A stretch of 11,927 nt of DNA from JBBSGC01 sp038254525. Lineage in GTDB: Bacteria > Actinomycetota > Actinomycetes > Propionibacteriales > Nocardioidaceae. Position numbers and translations under genes: made by a program. Shown here piece by piece: positions 1 to 7,272 of this stretch. The stretch lies in the NCBI GenBank assembly GCA_038254525.1, contig JBBSGC010000059.1:1-11927 (forward strand). Direction: 5' to 3'. How positions within the stretch are numbered: position 1 is the first letter of the stretch; each line of letters opens with the position of its first letter. The notes under the pieces are model-generated. The model searched no databases and was not told the origin of the DNA. It saw only the letters and a program-made list of their open reading frames with translations.

Positions 1-234
1 ACACAGCCACCAACTGATCCCCGGCCGGATGGCCGGCCCGGTAGGCGCGGAATCCGCTTGTGCCGTCCGCGAGACCGCCAGCGGTGAAACGTACTCCACG
101 GTGCCCGCCTCGCCGCGGGTGCGCGGAGAAGCTGCCAGTTCCCCGCGGCCAGCCTGCAGGAGAGCCTCTCGGGCGGCGGCGACCACCGTCGCAGCCGACG
201 CTGCCCGCACGTCGTCATCGGTCAGGACGCGCAT
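1..234 (-). pseudogene. Ornithine cyclodeaminase/mu-crystallin family protein, N-terminal part, frameshifted and cut by the window edge
   Basis: The minus strand from ATG 234 reads MRVLTDDDVRAASAATVVAA, then REALLQAGRGELAASPRTRG, the usual N-terminus of the ornithine cyclodeaminase/mu-crystallin family (NAD(P)-dependent deaminases, imine reductases or amino-acid dehydrogenases). After codon 48 (VEY, about position 91) the original frame turns to nonsense, whereas another frame reads FTAGGLADGTSGFRAYRAGH and then PAGDQLVAV, which is what the family has next. Restoring one T in the GTTTC run near 86-90 rejoins the two. It lies 32 bases downstream of the serine hydrolase gene on the same strand, probably as a second operon gene, with a GGTGAG ribosome-binding-like sequence just before the ATG. 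Only about 78 residues of a roughly 310-residue protein are visible, so the substrate cannot be told. The lesion could be real or a homopolymer sequencing error. Confidence 0.6.
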
Positions 235-266
235 GAGCTCACCATTGCAGATGAGGTGCGCGTGGT

Positions 267-1187
267 TCAGCTACGCAGCTCGTCGACGAGGATCCGAGCG
301 ATGCGGCCGATTCCGGCGTCGATCGCCGCGGGATCGGTGGTGACGTCCGGGGCGCGTCGCGTGAACACGGCAACCGCGTACGCCTGGCCGTCTGGGAACG
401 CCACGACGCCTGCCTCGTTGCGTACGATCCCCATCAGTCCGCCGCTCTTGGCTGCGGTCGCGACTTCCCCTCCGAAGCCTGAGGCGATCCGGTTCCGCGT
501 GAGCTGGTGGCGCATGGCGTGGCGCACCGACGCGCACGCGTCGGGATGGGCGACGCCGTCGGTCCAGATGGCCTGCAGCAGCCGCACGGTCTCGGCAGCT
601 GTCGTGCGGCTTCCGCGGGTTGGATCGAGCGCGGCCGCGCTGGCCAGCCGGTCCCGTAGCTCCGCGGTCGAGGGAGGACCTGGCACCGAGGGGTCGTGCG
701 CGGCCAAGGTTGCGTAGTCGGCGAAGCCCACCTCAACCGCCAGCTCATCGAGCATCGTGATCAAGTCGCTCGCGATGAGGGTGTGCGAGAGCCCGATACC
801 GACGGTCATCGAGTTGATCGCATCCAGGCCCACCAACCCGATGAGCTCGTCGGTCGCCACATTGTCGCTGATTGTCAGCATCTGGGACACCAGGTCCCGG
901 GTCGACATCCGGACCTCGTCACGCATCAACGAGATCCCCACCGGACCCGGGGTCCGGGCGTGAGGCAACAGGACCCGTTGCTGAGCGCCATCGATCTTGC
1001 CCGTCACCATGGCGTCCTCGGCGGCCAAAGCGACCTGCACCTTCATGACAGAAGCCGGCGTCACCAGATCGTTCTCAGCCAGACCGACACCGTGTCCAGA
1101 AGCGATCGGCACCGCGACAGCGGACCCCGTCAAGCCCAGATCTTCGAACACGGCCCGTATGTCCACGACGCCAACTATCCCAAGCAC
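267..1187 (-). CDS. Class A beta-lactamase-like serine hydrolase
   Basis: A 306-residue serine hydrolase of the beta-lactamase/DD-peptidase-like superfamily. Counting from GTG 1187, the three classical elements are present: S-V-M-K at 46-49 (nucleophile Ser46, Lys49), S-D-N at 107-109, and K-S-G at 247-249 in place of K-T-G. I do not see a clear omega-loop ExxxN motif with the general-base Glu of true class A beta-lactamases. There is no signal peptide, so the enzyme appears cytoplasmic; a true resistance beta-lactamase would be exported. It is better called a beta-lactamase-related hydrolase of unknown substrate. The start is uncertain: GTG 1166 (299 residues, beginning VDIRAVFEDLG) is equally possible, and neither has a strong Shine-Dalgarno sequence. 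It precedes the cyclodeaminase-like gene by 32 bases on the same strand, which suggests co-transcription and perhaps an amide, peptide or lactam substrate related to amino-acid metabolism; that link is inference. Confidence 0.85.
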   Translation of the reverse strand: MLGIVGVVDIRAVFEDLGLTGSAVAVPIASGHGVGLAENDLVTPASVMKVQVALAAEDAMVTGKIDGAQQRVLLPHARTPGPVGISLMRDEVRMSTRDLVSQMLTISDNVATDELIGLVGLDAINSMTVGIGLSHTLIASDLITMLDELAVEVGFADYATLAAHDPSVPGPPSTAELRDRLASAAALDPTRGSRTTAAETVRLLQAIWTDGVAHPDACASVRHAMRHQLTRNRIASGFGGEVATAAKSGGLMGIVRNEAGVVAFPDGQAYAVAVFTRRAPDVTTDPAAIDAGIGRIARILVDELRS

Positions 1188-1261
1188 CCGCGCTCATGCC
1201 GATCCTGAGCGTTCCGAAGAGCCACCGGTAGGCCAGCTTGAATCGTCCCCAGCAGGGGCTC

Positions 1262-2209
1262 CGGGTGTCATTGGTGTTCGTATTGCGGGACTGGCTGCTG
1301 CTGCGTGCAATCTGGGTGCGGGCGGTTGCGATGAGTACCAGCAACGCGGCGCCGACGATGAGGGCGCCGGCACTGCTGAGCGCGGTGGCAGGTCCGTGGT
1401 CGCTGGTGAGGGCGGCGGCGAGGGGGAGGCCGAGGACGGTGGCGGCAATGGCGGCAATGGCGGCGTTGACGGTGACGTTCGCCAGTGGGGTGCACACGCC
1501 GATTCCGGCACGCGACGGTGAGGAACAGCAGGTAGGTGGGTGCGGCAGCGAGGCCAATGAAGCCGAGACCGGCGCCGGTCCAGGCCAGGCAGCAGGTGCG
1601 GGAGAGCCAGCGGTCGGCGACGCGGGCGGCCAGGACCGTTCCGATGAGGTTGCCACCCCCGAACGCGGCCAGCACGAGGCCGTATCACGCCGAGTCCGTG
1701 CTGGTAGCGGTGAGCGATGAGGAAGGGTGTGGTCAGGGGTGAACGCCGGCTATGCCAGGTTGCTGACGCCGCGCAGGACGAGCGCGTCGCGCAGCGCTGT
1801 GCGAGCCACGATGGTCTGTCAGCCGGCCAGCAGTGCGGTGGCTCCGAACCGTTCCGATGTCGCCGCTGACGAGCGGTCTGAGGCGGTGGTAGTGCGGTGG
1901 AGTACGGCGGTCAGGCAGGCGGCGGAGACGAGGAAGGTGGCAGCGTCGATCGTGAATAGGTGGATCTCGGGCAGGAGGGTCAGGAATCCCACGACACCGG
2001 GGCCGAGGATGCGGCCGAGCCGGTCGGTGCTGTCCAGTAGGGAGACCATCGGGGTGAGGGCGGCGGGCTCAACCAGGCGGGGAAGGGTGGCTTGTAACGC
2101 CTCAGGCCGCCCAGGGCGGCGGCGACAGCGGCCAGTGCCGGCACGGTCAGCTGCCCGCTCACGTACAGCATGGGCACGACTGCGACCACTCCGGCGCTGC
2201 CGACGTTAG
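1262..2209 (-). pseudogene. Degraded MFS (MFS_3-type) drug/siderophore-exporter-like transporter
   Basis: Fragments in all three minus-strand frames join into one MFS protein. In order: VVAVVPMLYVSGQLTVPALA (a mid N-half membrane helix); TLPRLVEPAALTPMVSLLDS with DRLGRILGPGVVGFLTLLPE, the signature loop and next helix of MFS_3 exporters; LFTIDAATFLVSAACLTAVL; QTIVARTALRDALVLRGVSN; LTTPFLIAHRYQHGLGV; GLVLAAFGGGNLIGTVLAAR; FIGLAAAPTYLLFLTVA; and GIGVCTPLANVTVNAAIAAI. Lesions: loss of one G near 2100; TGA at 1819-1821 and TAG at 1750-1752, both where the family favours Trp; one extra C in the run at 1736-1739; one extra base near 1685; and a +1 or -2 change near 1508-1514. The N-terminal part with the first two or so helices is missing, and the reading ends where the VOC gene begins on the other strand. 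The 3' boundary is approximate. It cannot make a working transporter. Confidence 0.85.
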
Positions 2210-2218
2210 CCTCAAGCC
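2183..2218 (+). promoter_or_regulatory. Candidate promoter for a leaderless VOC gene
   Basis: TAGCCT at 2207-2212 matches the actinobacterial -10 consensus TANNNT and sits six bases before the ATG at 2219, so transcription would start at about the A of the ATG. There is no Shine-Dalgarno sequence in the 20 bases before this ATG. The -35 is weak: CGACCA at 2183-2188 with an 18-base spacer, or TGCGAC at 2181-2186 with 20. Leaderless genes with this spacing are common in actinobacteria. The inference rests mainly on the -10 position and the missing ribosome-binding site. Confidence 0.45.
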
Positions 2219-2599
2219 ATGATCGACCACATCGGTGTCCAGGTGGCTGACGTCGAGGCGTCGCTGGCCTTCTACCTACGCACGTTCGCAGCGATCGGGA
2301 TCCGCGAGGTGATGCGCTTCCCGCATGGCGATTCCATCGTGGTCGGCCTGTCCGGTCCGGACGGCATCCCCAACTTCTGGCTCAGCCCAGCCGCCGGCGC
2401 CGAGGCTCGAGAGCTGCACCTGGCTTTCCGCGCCGCCGACCGGCAGGCTGTCGACGCGGTCCACGCCGCCGCTGTGACGGCGGACGCGGAGGTCTTGCAC
2501 GCTCCGCGTGAGTGGCCCGAGTATCACCCGGGCTACTACGGCGTGTTCCTGCGCGACCTCGACGGCCACAACGTGGAAGCCGTGCACCACGGGGACTGA
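2219..2599 (+). CDS. VOC superfamily (glyoxalase/dioxygenase-fold) protein
   Basis: A 126-residue single-module vicinal-oxygen-chelate protein. It opens MIDHIGVQVADVEASLAFY, the typical first beta strand and helix, and closes GVFLRDLDGHNVEAVHHGD, the typical last strand. The likely metal ligands are His4, His67 (in ELHLAF) and Glu120 (in NVEAVHH), the usual H/H/E pattern. Length is normal for a lactoylglutathione-lyase-like or bleomycin-resistance-like family member. The insert EWPEYHPGYYGVFLRD resembles the large uncharacterised VOC group close to glyoxalases, and a specific substrate cannot be assigned. It stands alone on the plus strand, converging with oleD 34 bases downstream, and no terminator is visible in that gap. 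The ATG has no Shine-Dalgarno and may be leaderless. Confidence 0.9.
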   Translation: MIDHIGVQVADVEASLAFYLRTFAAIGIREVMRFPHGDSIVVGLSGPDGIPNFWLSPAAGAEARELHLAFRAADRQAVDAVHAAAVTADAEVLHAPREWPEYHPGYYGVFLRDLDGHNVEAVHHGD

Positions 2600-2633
2600 T
2601 CCAGACCGGGCAGGGCGCCGAGCTGGCCAGGGC

Positions 2634-3605
2634 CTACGCCGCAGCGGCGTACCAGGCGGCCAACCGGGCGAACCCCTGCTCGAGACTCACCTGCGGCGCC
2701 CAACCGAGCGCCTCGCGCGTCCTTCGTTGGTCGAACCAGTGTGCGGTCGCTAGCTGCTCGGCGAGGAAGCGGGTCAGCGGCGGGGTGTCCCGCCGCCGCG
2801 TCACGCTCCACACTCCCTCGACTGCTCCACCAGCCAGCCACCCGGCCCAGAAGGGCAGCCGTCCCCGCGGCCCTGGCGCACCGGCTGCCTGACAGAGCCG
2901 GGTCAGGATCTCTGCGACCGGACGTGGCTCACCGTTGGAGACGATCAGCGCCTCCCCGTGCACGGCGCCGCCAGCGGTGACCGCCGCGGCCAGGGCGGTG
3001 GCTGCGTTGTCGACGTACGTGGTGTCGATGAGCGCCACACCGGAGCCGATGACGGGTAGCCGCCCGGCCCGCGCTCGCGCCACGATCCGCCCCACGAGCT
3101 GGGTGTCGCCCGGTCCCCACACCAGATGCGGACGCACGACAAGCACGGCCAGCGCGGCTGAGTCTGCGCCCAGCGCTGTGAGCTCGGCCGCGGCCTTCGA
3201 CCGGGCGTAGTGCCCGTGCGCCCGGGTGGGGTCCGCGGGTTCCACGCCGACGCCCATCCGCGCCCGCCTGCCGGGCGCGACGGCCGGTGTGGAGACGTGC
3301 ACCAGCCGGGGCACGTGACCGGTGCGGCAGCCGGCGACGACGTTGCGCGTGCCTTCGATGTTGGCGCGGACGAACTCAAGCCATCGGCCCGTGAGGTCGA
3401 CCTTCGCCGCCAGGTGCACGACCGCGTCCTGGCTGCTCATGGCGCGGCGCACCACTGTTGGGTCGGCGATGTCTCCGAGCACTTCCCGGCAGGGCAGACC
3501 CGAGGGCCGGCGTTGCAGAACGCTCACCTCGTGGCCGCGGCCGAGCAGCACCTCGGCGGTGGCTCGGCCCAGCATGCCGGTGGCCCCGGTGACCAGGACC
3601 TTCAC
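2634..3605 (-). CDS. oleD: OleD, 2-alkyl-3-ketoalkanoate reductase (olefin biosynthesis)
   Basis: A 323-residue extended short-chain dehydrogenase of the 3-beta-hydroxysteroid dehydrogenase/epimerase family. In the ole pathway OleD uses NADPH to reduce the 2-alkyl-3-ketoacid released by OleA to the 2-alkyl-3-hydroxyacid that OleC activates. Visible: the Rossmann motif GATGMLG at 7-13, the acidic DIADP turn at 45-49, VHLAAKVDLTG at 63-73, the catalytic Ser region VSTPAV at 104-109, and the Tyr133xxxLys137 pair in HYARSK. The GTG start at 3605 overlaps the oleBC stop in GTGA (3602-3605), so translation is probably coupled. It is the last gene of the operon. By sequence alone it could be another 3-beta-HSD-like reductase; the operon makes OleD the firm choice. 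Confidence 0.93.
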   Translation of the reverse strand: MKVLVTGATGMLGRATAEVLLGRGHEVSVLQRRPSGLPCREVLGDIADPTVVRRAMSSQDAVVHLAAKVDLTGRWLEFVRANIEGTRNVVAGCRTGHVPRLVHVSTPAVAPGRRARMGVGVEPADPTRAHGHYARSKAAAELTALGADSAALAVLVVRPHLVWGPGDTQLVGRIVARARAGRLPVIGSGVALIDTTYVDNAATALAAAVTAGGAVHGEALIVSNGEPRPVAEILTRLCQAAGAPGPRGRLPFWAGWLAGGAVEGVWSVTRRRDTPPLTRFLAEQLATAHWFDQRRTREALGWAPQVSLEQGFARLAAWYAAAA

Positions 3606-6250
3606 GAGGGATGCGGGTCACGCGGCCACCGCCGAGCGGTGCCGCAGAGAACCCCCGTGGCCCAACGCGCGAGCTCCTGCCGGTCGATCTTCGACGCATG
3701 CCGGATGTCGAGCGGCAACGCCGCCGCGACCAGCACGGCGGCCACACCGACGCCCGCCGCACTGCGCACGGAGGAGGCCAGCGCGGGCTCGGCAAGCTTC
3801 CCGCCGGCGGGGAGCCGACCCGGCAGGCGCCGCGCAGGCACCGAGTCGTTCGCTACCACCACGACCACGACCACCTGCGCCCCGGCGGGTCCCACGCCGA
3901 CGACCGCCGCGGCACGCACGTCGTCGAGCGTCTCGACGCGCTGCTCGATGCCCACCGGTGTCACCGGACCGCGATCCGTCGTGACGACGTGGGGCAGCCG
4001 GCCGGCTATCCACAGCCGGCCGGCGGAGTCAAGATGCCCCACATCGCCGGTGCGGTGCCACCCGTGGTTGCGCGAGCTGGCGCGCTCGGTCGACCACAAG
4101 GCGTCATACCGGTCCTTGACGTGCTCCGCCCGCACGCACACCTCCCCGGTTCGCCCCGGGTCGGTGGTCAGCTGCCCGTCGGCGACCCCGGATCCCGACA
4201 GCGGGCTCACGGCCACGTCGACGCCGGGCAGCGGGCGCCCAACGCAGACGCCCTCGCCGGCTCCCGCCTCGGCTAGCTCCGCGCCCGAGACATCGGTGAC
4301 CGGCAGCGCCTCGGTCATTCCGTATGGGGTGTGCGCCTCTGCGCTCGGCAGCAGCTCCCCCACCGAACGCAGGAGGGTCGTCGGCACCGGTGCGCCGGCG
4401 CAGATGAGCAGGCGTAGGTGGCTCAGGGCAGAGCGCTGTCCCACCGAGAGGTCGCTCGCGCTGGCTGTGACGCTCCGCAATGCCGCCGGCGAGGAGAACA
4501 CGACAGTCGCATCGACGGCCGCCACCGCATCGGCTAGAGCGCCCGCGGTGAGCGTTGCTGGCGCCGTCACGTCCATGTCGGGGACCGCGGAGCCGATGCC
4601 GAGGGCCGGCCCCAGCAGGGCGAACGGTGCGAAAGCGGCCACCAGCCGGTCCTGCGTCGTGATTTCGTACGTCGACCGCAGGAGCTCGAGCTGCGCGAGG
4701 ACCTGGCGATGTCGATAGACGACGCCCTTGGCCGGGCCCGTCGCGCCGGAGGTGAAGACCACGGCGCAGTCCTCGTCTGGCGACGGCTCGGCAGGCACTT
4801 GCGCATCGCCGAGCTCGGTGAGGTCGGTGAGGTCGGCAAGTCCGTGCTCGGCGCCGAGCGCTCGCCGCACGGGAGGGCTGAGCCGCCCCGCCGAGATGCG
4901 CACCGCCGACAGCTGCATCAGCCGCGCTGCGGCGAGCCCCTGCCAGCTGCCGATGACGTAGTCGACCGCCGCGCTCCGCAGCGCCCGCCGCATGCCGGCG
5001 AAGCCAAGTCCCTTGTCGGCGATGACCACCACGGCACCAGCGCGCCACACGGCATAGACGGCCGCCGTGAGTTCCGCCGAGGGCGGCACCAGCAGCGCCA
5101 CCCGATGCCCGGGGCGCACCCCGGTGGCGGCCAGCCCGGCGGCGAGGTCGTGCACCCGCCGAGCGAGGGTGGCCCAGCTCACGCTGACCCCCCCGACCTC
5201 GACGACCGCAGGCGAACGGTCGTCAGCACGCGCCGCCAGTGCTGACCACAAAGTCCGCCCGCCGTCGGCGAGCGAAGCCGGCAGCCGGCCGGTAGCCGGT
5301 CCAGAGACCTGCCGCGCGCCACCCGCCGCTATGCGTGTGGGTGCCGCGCCGAGATCGGCCACCCACTGCGCCACGGCCTCGGCATACTGCGGCGCGTCCT
5401 CGGTGACCAGGTGCGAGGCGCCCTCGTAGCGGTGCAGCTGCGCCTGCGGCAACCGCTCACGAAGGTCGGCCAGGTGCTGCTCGCCGAACACCGGGTCGCG
5501 AGGCCCCCACAACAGCAGCACGGGTACGTCGACCGAGCGCACACCGGCGGCGATGGCATCGAGGGCTGGTCGGGAGACGTGGCCCGGCGTCCACGGGATG
5601 TCGGCGACGAAGTCACCGACCGACTGCCGTCGTGCGGCCGAGGCGTACGGCTGCGCGAGAGCCCGACGGACCGCACGCGGCAGGGCGGGCCGGGACAGGA
5701 CCGCCGCCGCCCGTACGAAAGCCGGCGTACGGACGCAGATTGCGTCGCGAAGCAGCGGCGCGGAGACCAGGCGGATGAGCGCCGGTCCTGGGTCATGCTC
5801 GAGGCGCGCCACCGCCGTGTTCGCGAGCACGATGCCGCTGAGCTGGTCACGATGGGCCAGCGCCCACCCCAACGAGATGGCGCCACCCCAGTCGTGCCCG
5901 ACTGTCACGACCGGACCGGTGATGCCCAGAGCCTCGGTGAGGTCGCCCAGATCGGCCACTCGTTGGGCAAGAGTCCGGGGCCTGGTCAGCCGCTCGGAGT
6001 AGCCCATGCCGAGCTGGTCCGGCGCCACGACCCGCCAGCCGGGCGCGGCTGTCAGCAGCCGGCGCCAGAGGTAGGACCACGTGGGGTTGCCATGGACGCA
6101 CAGCAGGGTGCCCACCGGATCTGGCACACGGTTGTCCAACACGTGCCAGGTGTGGCGCCCGTCCGCCGCGGAGACCGTGACTCGTCGGGACCAGGCCGGT
6201 CGGAGTCCGGCGATGTTGATGGGAGTGTGGGTGGCCTGGACCACCGTCAC
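3602..6250 (-). CDS. oleBC: OleBC fusion: beta-lactone decarboxylase (OleB) plus beta-lactone synthetase (OleC)
   Basis: An 882-residue two-domain protein. Residues about 10-300 are OleB, an alpha/beta hydrolase of the haloalkane-dehalogenase branch: oxyanion motif HGNPTWSY at 53-60, nucleophile Asp120 in GHDWGG, acid Asp252 in WGPRDP, and His280 in GASHL. OleB decarboxylates the cis-beta-lactone to the cis-olefin. After a linker (about 300-330), residues 330-882 are OleC, an AMP-binding enzyme that closes a 2-alkyl-3-hydroxyacid to a beta-lactone with ATP: P-loop FTSGATGPAKG at 499-509, then YGMTEALPV, GWHRTGDVGHLD, and the C-terminal Lys854 in HASKIDRQEL. Fused OleBC is the known actinobacterial form. 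I chose GTG 6250 because its GTGA overlaps the oleA stop exactly as at the oleBC/oleD junction; an in-frame GTG at 6268 would add six residues. An odd run of seven valines lies near the C-terminus (about 3855-3880). Confidence 0.95.
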   Translation of the reverse strand: MTVVQATHTPINIAGLRPAWSRRVTVSAADGRHTWHVLDNRVPDPVGTLLCVHGNPTWSYLWRRLLTAAPGWRVVAPDQLGMGYSERLTRPRTLAQRVADLGDLTEALGITGPVVTVGHDWGGAISLGWALAHRDQLSGIVLANTAVARLEHDPGPALIRLVSAPLLRDAICVRTPAFVRAAAVLSRPALPRAVRRALAQPYASAARRQSVGDFVADIPWTPGHVSRPALDAIAAGVRSVDVPVLLLWGPRDPVFGEQHLADLRERLPQAQLHRYEGASHLVTEDAPQYAEAVAQWVADLGAAPTRIAAGGARQVSGPATGRLPASLADGGRTLWSALAARADDRSPAVVEVGGVSVSWATLARRVHDLAAGLAATGVRPGHRVALLVPPSAELTAAVYAVWRAGAVVVIADKGLGFAGMRRALRSAAVDYVIGSWQGLAAARLMQLSAVRISAGRLSPPVRRALGAEHGLADLTDLTELGDAQVPAEPSPDEDCAVVFTSGATGPAKGVVYRHRQVLAQLELLRSTYEITTQDRLVAAFAPFALLGPALGIGSAVPDMDVTAPATLTAGALADAVAAVDATVVFSSPAALRSVTASASDLSVGQRSALSHLRLLICAGAPVPTTLLRSVGELLPSAEAHTPYGMTEALPVTDVSGAELAEAGAGEGVCVGRPLPGVDVAVSPLSGSGVADGQLTTDPGRTGEVCVRAEHVKDRYDALWSTERASSRNHGWHRTGDVGHLDSAGRLWIAGRLPHVVTTDRGPVTPVGIEQRVETLDDVRAAAVVGVGPAGAQVVVVVVVANDSVPARRLPGRLPAGGKLAEPALASSVRSAAGVGVAAVLVAAALPLDIRHASKIDRQELARWATGVLCGTARRWPRDPHPS

Positions 6251-7272
6251 CACACGATCTCGAGGCACGAGGCGTTCAGTCCCGAGCCGATGCCCATGAG
6301 GAGCACGCGGTCGCCGTCCTCCAGACTGTCCACCTCGGTCGCGAGCGTGAACGGGACCGATGCCGGGCCGATGTTTCCGCGGGTGGGGAAGGTTCGTGGC
6401 ACCAGGGCGGGGTCGACCCCGAGTCGCTCACACAGCGCGTCGGTGTGCACCTGGGAGATCTGGTGGATGACGTACCGGCTCATGCCGCGCGCCCAGTCGA
6501 ACTCTTCCCCGACGTCTGCCCACAGGTCGGCGGAGAGCTGGAGCCCGGCATTCAGCAGGCCTTTGAGGTCGGTGTGCATCAGGTCGTTGTCACCGATGCA
6601 CAGCTGGTGGTGCTCGGTGCCGGCTCGGCTGACCGCCCCGACCATGCGATGCCCTTCCGGGTGCCGGTCGGCACGGCCCAGGACCATCGCGGCAGCGCCG
6701 GAGCCGAGGGTGAGCGTGGCGAACTGGGAGAGCACGTCGCGGGCGGTCGTGTCCGGACCGGACAATCGAGCGATCGTGTTCTCCTGCACGGTCCGGGAGT
6801 CCTCGCCGTTGACCACCAGTGCGTACTCCACAACACCAGCGTCGATCATGGCGCCGGCCAGCTCCATGCCATTGACGAAGCCGAGACAGGCGTTCGTTAC
6901 GTCGAAGTTCTGACACGAGGTGGCCAAGCCGAGCGCGTGATGCACCGACACGGCTGTCGACGGCTCGAGGTGCTGGCGGCTCACCGAGGTATTGACGAGC
7001 AAGCCGACCTGCGCGGGGTCGACGCCGCTCTCTCCGAGCGCCTTCGCTCCGGCCGTGGCTGCGCCGTCGACGAACGACACGCCATCCGGCCACCAGCGGC
7101 GCTCCCGGATACCCGCGAGCCGCTCGAGCATTCCCGGCCGGAGTCCTACCCGCTTGTAGGTGTCTGCGAGGCGCTGGTCCAACGCCGCGGAGGTGATGAT
7201 CTCAGGTGCGTCAGCCGTGCACACCGTCAGGACGGCGGTATTGGTGAATCGGTGCGTCGCGTTGCCGCTCAT
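6247..7272 (-). CDS. oleA: OleA, thiolase-fold acyl-CoA head-to-head condensing enzyme
   Basis: A 341-residue KAS III-like thiolase-superfamily enzyme. OleA performs a non-decarboxylative Claisen condensation of two fatty acyl-CoAs to a 2-alkyl-3-ketoacid, the committed step of long-chain olefin synthesis. Visible: LLVNTSVSRQHLEPSTA at 91-107 with Glu103 matching the OleA-specific glutamate that reaches the partner active site, catalytic Cys129 in FDVTNACLGF, His270 in VIHQISQVH, Asn300 in GNIGPASVPF, and the C-terminal GIGSGLNASCLEIVW typical of OleA. The start at ATG 7272 (MSGNATHRFTN) gives the usual OleA length. The frame stays open to GTG 7467, but the extra 65 residues are low-complexity, Arg-rich and unlike OleA. 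A GGGGA lies 11 bases before the ATG. It is the first gene of the operon; its stop overlaps oleBC by four bases. Confidence 0.95.
   Translation of the reverse strand: MSGNATHRFTNTAVLTVCTADAPEIITSAALDQRLADTYKRVGLRPGMLERLAGIRERRWWPDGVSFVDGAATAGAKALGESGVDPAQVGLLVNTSVSRQHLEPSTAVSVHHALGLATSCQNFDVTNACLGFVNGMELAGAMIDAGVVEYALVVNGEDSRTVQENTIARLSGPDTTARDVLSQFATLTLGSGAAAMVLGRADRHPEGHRMVGAVSRAGTEHHQLCIGDNDLMHTDLKGLLNAGLQLSADLWADVGEEFDWARGMSRYVIHQISQVHTDALCERLGVDPALVPRTFPTRGNIGPASVPFTLATEVDSLEDGDRVLLMGIGSGLNASCLEIVW

Noticed and set aside
1750..1821. UGA or UAG recoding in the MFS gene
   Set aside because: Both stop codons occur at probable Trp positions, but the same gene has several indels and a missing N-terminus, and intact genes in the window end normally at TGA and TAG.
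3210..4718. A 502-residue open frame on the plus strand opposite oleD and oleBC
   Set aside because: Shadow of the OleBC/OleD codons; low-complexity Ser/Arg/Thr-rich composition and no recognisable domain.
5400..6250. OleB domain as a haloalkane dehalogenase
   Set aside because: It shares the fold and the Asp nucleophile, but fusion to OleC inside an ole operon makes beta-lactone decarboxylase the far better call.
5411..6913. A 500-residue open frame on the plus strand opposite oleBC and oleA
   Set aside because: It is antisense to two well-recognised genes, has no protein-family resemblance, is rich in Arg/His/Pro, and is expected by chance in such GC-rich DNA.
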